The notes below the pieces were generated by a model. That model saw nothing but the letters and a program-made list of their open reading frames with translations, ran no database searches and was not told where the DNA came from. From contig NZ_JAPDOB010000001.1 in NCBI RefSeq assembly GCF_026013565.1, positions 930,001 to 994,000 on the forward strand: a stretch of DNA of 64,000 nucleotides, written 5' to 3'. Origin of the DNA: Sphingomonas arvum. GTDB lineage: Bacteria; Pseudomonadota; Alphaproteobacteria; Sphingomonadales; Sphingomonadaceae. Positions 61,685 through 64,000 of the stretch are shown piece by piece. The number at the start of each line of letters is the position of its first letter. Within the stretch, counting starts at the first letter, position 1. Both the position numbers and the translations under genes were made by a program.

Positions 61685-62390
61685 CAGCGCACAATGCCAA
61701 GGCGTCGCCGGTAGCCGCTGAGCTGGCGGTATTGTCGAAGATGCACCACCGCTCCGGCGCCGTGATGGCGCCGATTGCCTGGGCGTAGCCGCCGATCCGG
61801 TCAGCGTAGCTCGAACGATAGGTGACTGGAGAGCCGTGCAGGCGCCAATAGGCGAGACCGGTCCAGCCACCCGGTTCCGCAGCGGCCGGCACCCTGGCGG
61901 GGTCGGCCGCAACTCGAGCCACGCATATATCGGCGAGAAAGCTGTCGGCGTCCTGCTCGAACCAGCTGGCATGGCGGGGCTCGCAGGTAAGGCGGGCAGG
62001 GGTGCGGCCCGCAAGGTCGATGAAGAAGCTGCGTGCAATTGCCTCATCGAAGGCCAGGCGCGGTGGAAGCTGGACTAGCAGGAGGGCGAGCTTGTCGCCG
62101 AGTAGCGCAACTTGATCCAGGAAAGGGGACAGGAGGTCCGCGCAGCCCGCAAGTTGGCGCTCGTGGGTGATGATCTTCGGCAGCTTAACGGAAAAGCGGA
62201 AGTCGTCCGGCACGCTGTTCCCCCACTTCTCCCATGTGGATTGCCGGTGGGGCCGGTGAAAGCTGCTGTTGATCTCGGCACAGCGGAATACCGTTCCGTA
62301 ACGCTCCAGCCCCGAGCCGTCTGCTGGAAACGCGTCGGCGCGATCCTTGGCGATGCTCCAGCCGGCAGTGCCGATGCGGAGGTCGGCCAC
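61662..62390 (-). CDS. DUF72 family protein
   Basis: 242 residues from GTG at 62390. 'RIGTAGWSIAKD' near the start, 'FRFSVKLPKIITHERQL' and 'PARLTCEPRHASWF' are the DUF72 signature, a TIM-barrel-like family without a firm biochemical role. It is followed by a MaoC gene three bases upstream on the same strand, so the two are likely co-transcribed. Confidence 0.85.
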   Translation of the reverse strand: MADLRIGTAGWSIAKDRADAFPADGSGLERYGTVFRCAEINSSFHRPHRQSTWEKWGNSVPDDFRFSVKLPKIITHERQLAGCADLLSPFLDQVALLGDKLALLLVQLPPRLAFDEAIARSFFIDLAGRTPARLTCEPRHASWFEQDADSFLADICVARVAADPARVPAAAEPGGWTGLAYWRLHGSPVTYRSSYADRIGGYAQAIGAITAPERWCIFDNTASSAATGDALALCAAMRPRTP

Positions 62391-62393
62391 CGG

Positions 62394-62843
62394 TCAGATC
62401 CTCGGGCGACGGCGGATCAGGACGATGCTGGTGAAGGTAAGGACATCGACGCCGCCCTGGTTTGTCACGCGGGTGCGAGTGCGGAAGCTGCCGAGATCGG
62501 GCTTGGAACGGGAAGGGGTCTTGTCGAGGATCGTTGACCGTACGGTTAGGGTATCCCCCGGATACACCGGCTTCAGCCAGCGCAGCTCGTCAAGCCCCGG
62601 GGAGCCGAGGCCCGCCTGCTCCTCATGGACGACCGCGCGGGCGATCACGCCCATTGCAAGGGCGCAGGTGTGCCAGCCACTTGCAGCGAGGCGACCGAAG
62701 TGCGTCCGTGCGGCGGCTTCGTCGGAGAGGTGGAAGGGCTGGGGATCATACTTGCGCGCGAAGTCGATCACCTCGTCGCGGGTGACAGTGACGCTGCCGT
62801 AGGTGCGTTCCTCGCCGAGCGGCAAGTCTTCGAAGTAGATCAT
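62394..62843 (-). CDS. MaoC-family (R)-specific enoyl-CoA hydratase-like protein
   Basis: 149 residues from ATG at 62843. Hot-dog fold with 'IYFEDLPLGEERTYGSVTVTRDEVIDFARKYDPQPFHLSDEAA' containing the Asp-x4-His hydratase pair, and 'YPGDTLTVRSTILDKTPSRSKPDLG'. Members hydrate enoyl-CoA or act as dehydratases in lipid and side-chain metabolism. The exact substrate is unknown. Confidence 0.85.
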   Translation of the reverse strand: MIYFEDLPLGEERTYGSVTVTRDEVIDFARKYDPQPFHLSDEAAARTHFGRLAASGWHTCALAMGVIARAVVHEEQAGLGSPGLDELRWLKPVYPGDTLTVRSTILDKTPSRSKPDLGSFRTRTRVTNQGGVDVLTFTSIVLIRRRPRI

Positions 62844-62955
62844 GGAGCGACCATGCGAGCGGCTGTCACGGGAGTAAATCCCATGACGTTGGTCGCAGTG
62901 AAGCAGGCGACCCGGTGTTCCGCATCTCTCGCCAAACGCCGTTCCGCCCGGTGCT

Positions 62956-64000
62956 TCAGACGTTGAACTTGAAGTGCATGACGTCACCGTCCTGCACGAC
63001 ATATTCCTTACCCTCCTGGCGGAGCTTGCCGGCATCACGAGCGCCGCTTTCGCCATTCAGCGCAACATAATCATCGAAGGCGATGGTCTCGGCGCGGATG
63101 AACCCGCGTTCGAAGTCGGAGTGGATGGCGCCTGCCGCCTGTGGCGCCTTGGCGCCTTTCTCCACCGTCCAGGCGCGGGCTTCCTTTGGACCGACCGTGA
63201 AGAAGGTGATGAGGTGCAGCAGGTCGTAGCCCGCGCGGATGACGCGAGCGAGACCGGTCTCGTGCAGGCCCATCTCCTCTAGGAAGGCGAGCCGTTCGTC
63301 CATGTCCATGCCGATGAGGTCGGCTTCAATGGCCGCGGACACCACCACCGCGTTGGCGCCTTCGGCCTTGGCCTTATTGAAGACGGCGTTCGATAGCTCA
63401 TTGCCGTTCGCCGCGTCGTCCTCGTTGACGTTGCAGACGTAGAGGATTGGCTTGGCGGTGATCAGCTGCGCCTGGGAGAAGACGCGGGCTTCCTCGTCGT
63501 CCTTGGGCTGGGTCAGGCGGGCGGGCTTGCCCTCACGCAGCAGTTCCAGCGCCTGGCCGAGGACTGAAGCCGCAATCTTGCTTTCCTTGTCGCCCTGCTG
63601 GCCGCGCTTGACGAGGTTAGGGACCCGCTTCTCGAGACTCTCTAGATCCGCGAGCAGCAGCTCGGTCTCGACCGTCTCGGCGTCGGCCAGCGGGTCGACC
63701 TTGTTGGCGACGTGCTGAATGTCGTCGTTCTCGAAGCAGCGCAGCACGTGGACAATGGCGTCCACCTCGCGGATATTCCCGAGGAACTGGTTGCCGAGGC
63801 CTTCGCCCTGGCTGGCGCCCTTCACCAGTCCGGCGATGTCGACGAAGCCCAGCTGTGTGGCGATGATCTTGGCCGAGCCGGCGATAGCCGCGAGCTGATC
63901 AAGGCGCGGATCGGGCACTGCCACCTGGCCGACGTTCGGCTCGATGGTGCAGAAAGGGTAGTTGGCCGCCTGCGCGGCCTGCGTTTCGGTCAGCGCATTG
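62956..64000 (-). CDS. ychF: Redox-regulated ATPase YchF (N-terminus beyond the window)
   Basis: The 5' end lies beyond 64000; about 348 codons are visible. Present are '[17 protein letters not shown]' (switch region after the missing P-loop), '[41 protein letters not shown]', and the C-terminal TGS domain ('[24 protein letters not shown]'). YchF/OLA1 proteins are P-loop ATPases of the Obg family that bind ribosomes and respond to oxidative stress. Confidence 0.95.
   Translation of the reverse strand, partial: NALTETQAAQAANYPFCTIEPNVGQVAVPDPRLDQLAAIAGSAKIIATQLGFVDIAGLVKGASQGEGLGNQFLGNIREVDAIVHVLRCFENDDIQHVANKVDPLADAETVETELLLADLESLEKRVPNLVKRGQQGDKESKIAASVLGQALELLREGKPARLTQPKDDEEARVFSQAQLITAKPILYVCNVNEDDAANGNELSNAVFNKAKAEGANAVVVSAAIEADLIGMDMDERLAFLEEMGLHETGLARVIRAGYDLLHLITFFTVGPKEARAWTVEKGAKAPQAAGAIHSDFERGFIRAETIAFDDYVALNGESGARDAGKLRQEGKEYVVQDGDVMHFKFNV

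Overview
The window looks like chromosome of a GC-rich alphaproteobacterium of the Sphingomonadaceae (Sphingomonas in the broad sense). The indications are GcrA and TrcR cell-cycle regulators, a DUF1192 protein, a short alphaproteobacterial flagellin, a capsule/exopolysaccharide operon, CrtX/CrtW carotenoid enzymes and the alphaproteobacterial three-subunit cytochrome bc1 operon. Genes are very tightly packed: ATGA/GTGA/TTGA stop-start overlaps are common, several convergent pairs overlap at their 3' ends, and no gene-free stretch exceeds about 300 bases. I saw no rRNA, tRNA, insertion sequence, prophage or CRISPR array.

Layout. 1-11.2 kb: exopolysaccharide region. It holds an ABC exporter and two small membrane proteins on the minus strand, then a plus-strand operon (GT4 glycosyltransferase, PPP-type phosphatase, UDP-sugar 4-epimerase, Wza-like export lipoprotein, Wzc-like tyrosine kinase, a repeat-containing protein, Wzy/WaaL-type polymerase or ligase). 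11.2-15.1 kb: a candidate ribosomally made peptide locus (38-residue peptide, lasso-cyclase-like asparagine synthetase homologue, HPr-kinase-like protein, nucleotidyltransferase). 15.3-27 kb: flagellin, clpA, DUF1192, quinone oxidoreductase, trcR, xseB-ispA-coaD-ppi-queA, and a three-gene operon of exported proteins with an M48 peptidase.

27-32.3 kb: a phototrophy and carotenoid island. It contains crtX, a DUF2585 membrane protein, crtW, then a translationally coupled operon of TWO tandem microbial rhodopsins followed by the retinal-forming dioxygenase gene blh. Both rhodopsins keep the Schiff-base lysine and carry the D-T-G triad instead of D-T-D. blh supplies retinal from beta-carotene, while CrtW and CrtX would divert part of the same pool into glycosylated keto-carotenoids. 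The rest of carotenoid synthesis is not in this window, although ispA supplies its prenyl precursor.

32.2-64 kb: mostly housekeeping genes (TSUP transporter, parE, hsp20 with an apparent RNA thermometer, lipB, queE/queC, hslO, DEAD-box helicase, argD, gcrA, hemF, petABC, apt, ychF). They are interrupted by a second kinase/nucleotidyltransferase/peptide locus at 44.2-46.7 kb, a small second glycan locus at 52-54.5 kb (GT2 plus flippase), and an accessory pocket at 54.6-57.1 kb with a frameshifted gene and a visibly AT-richer ATPase gene. The strongest leads are the tandem DTG rhodopsins, the two kinase/nucleotidyltransferase/peptide loci, and the low-GC ATPase. All functional calls come from motif reading; no database search was run.
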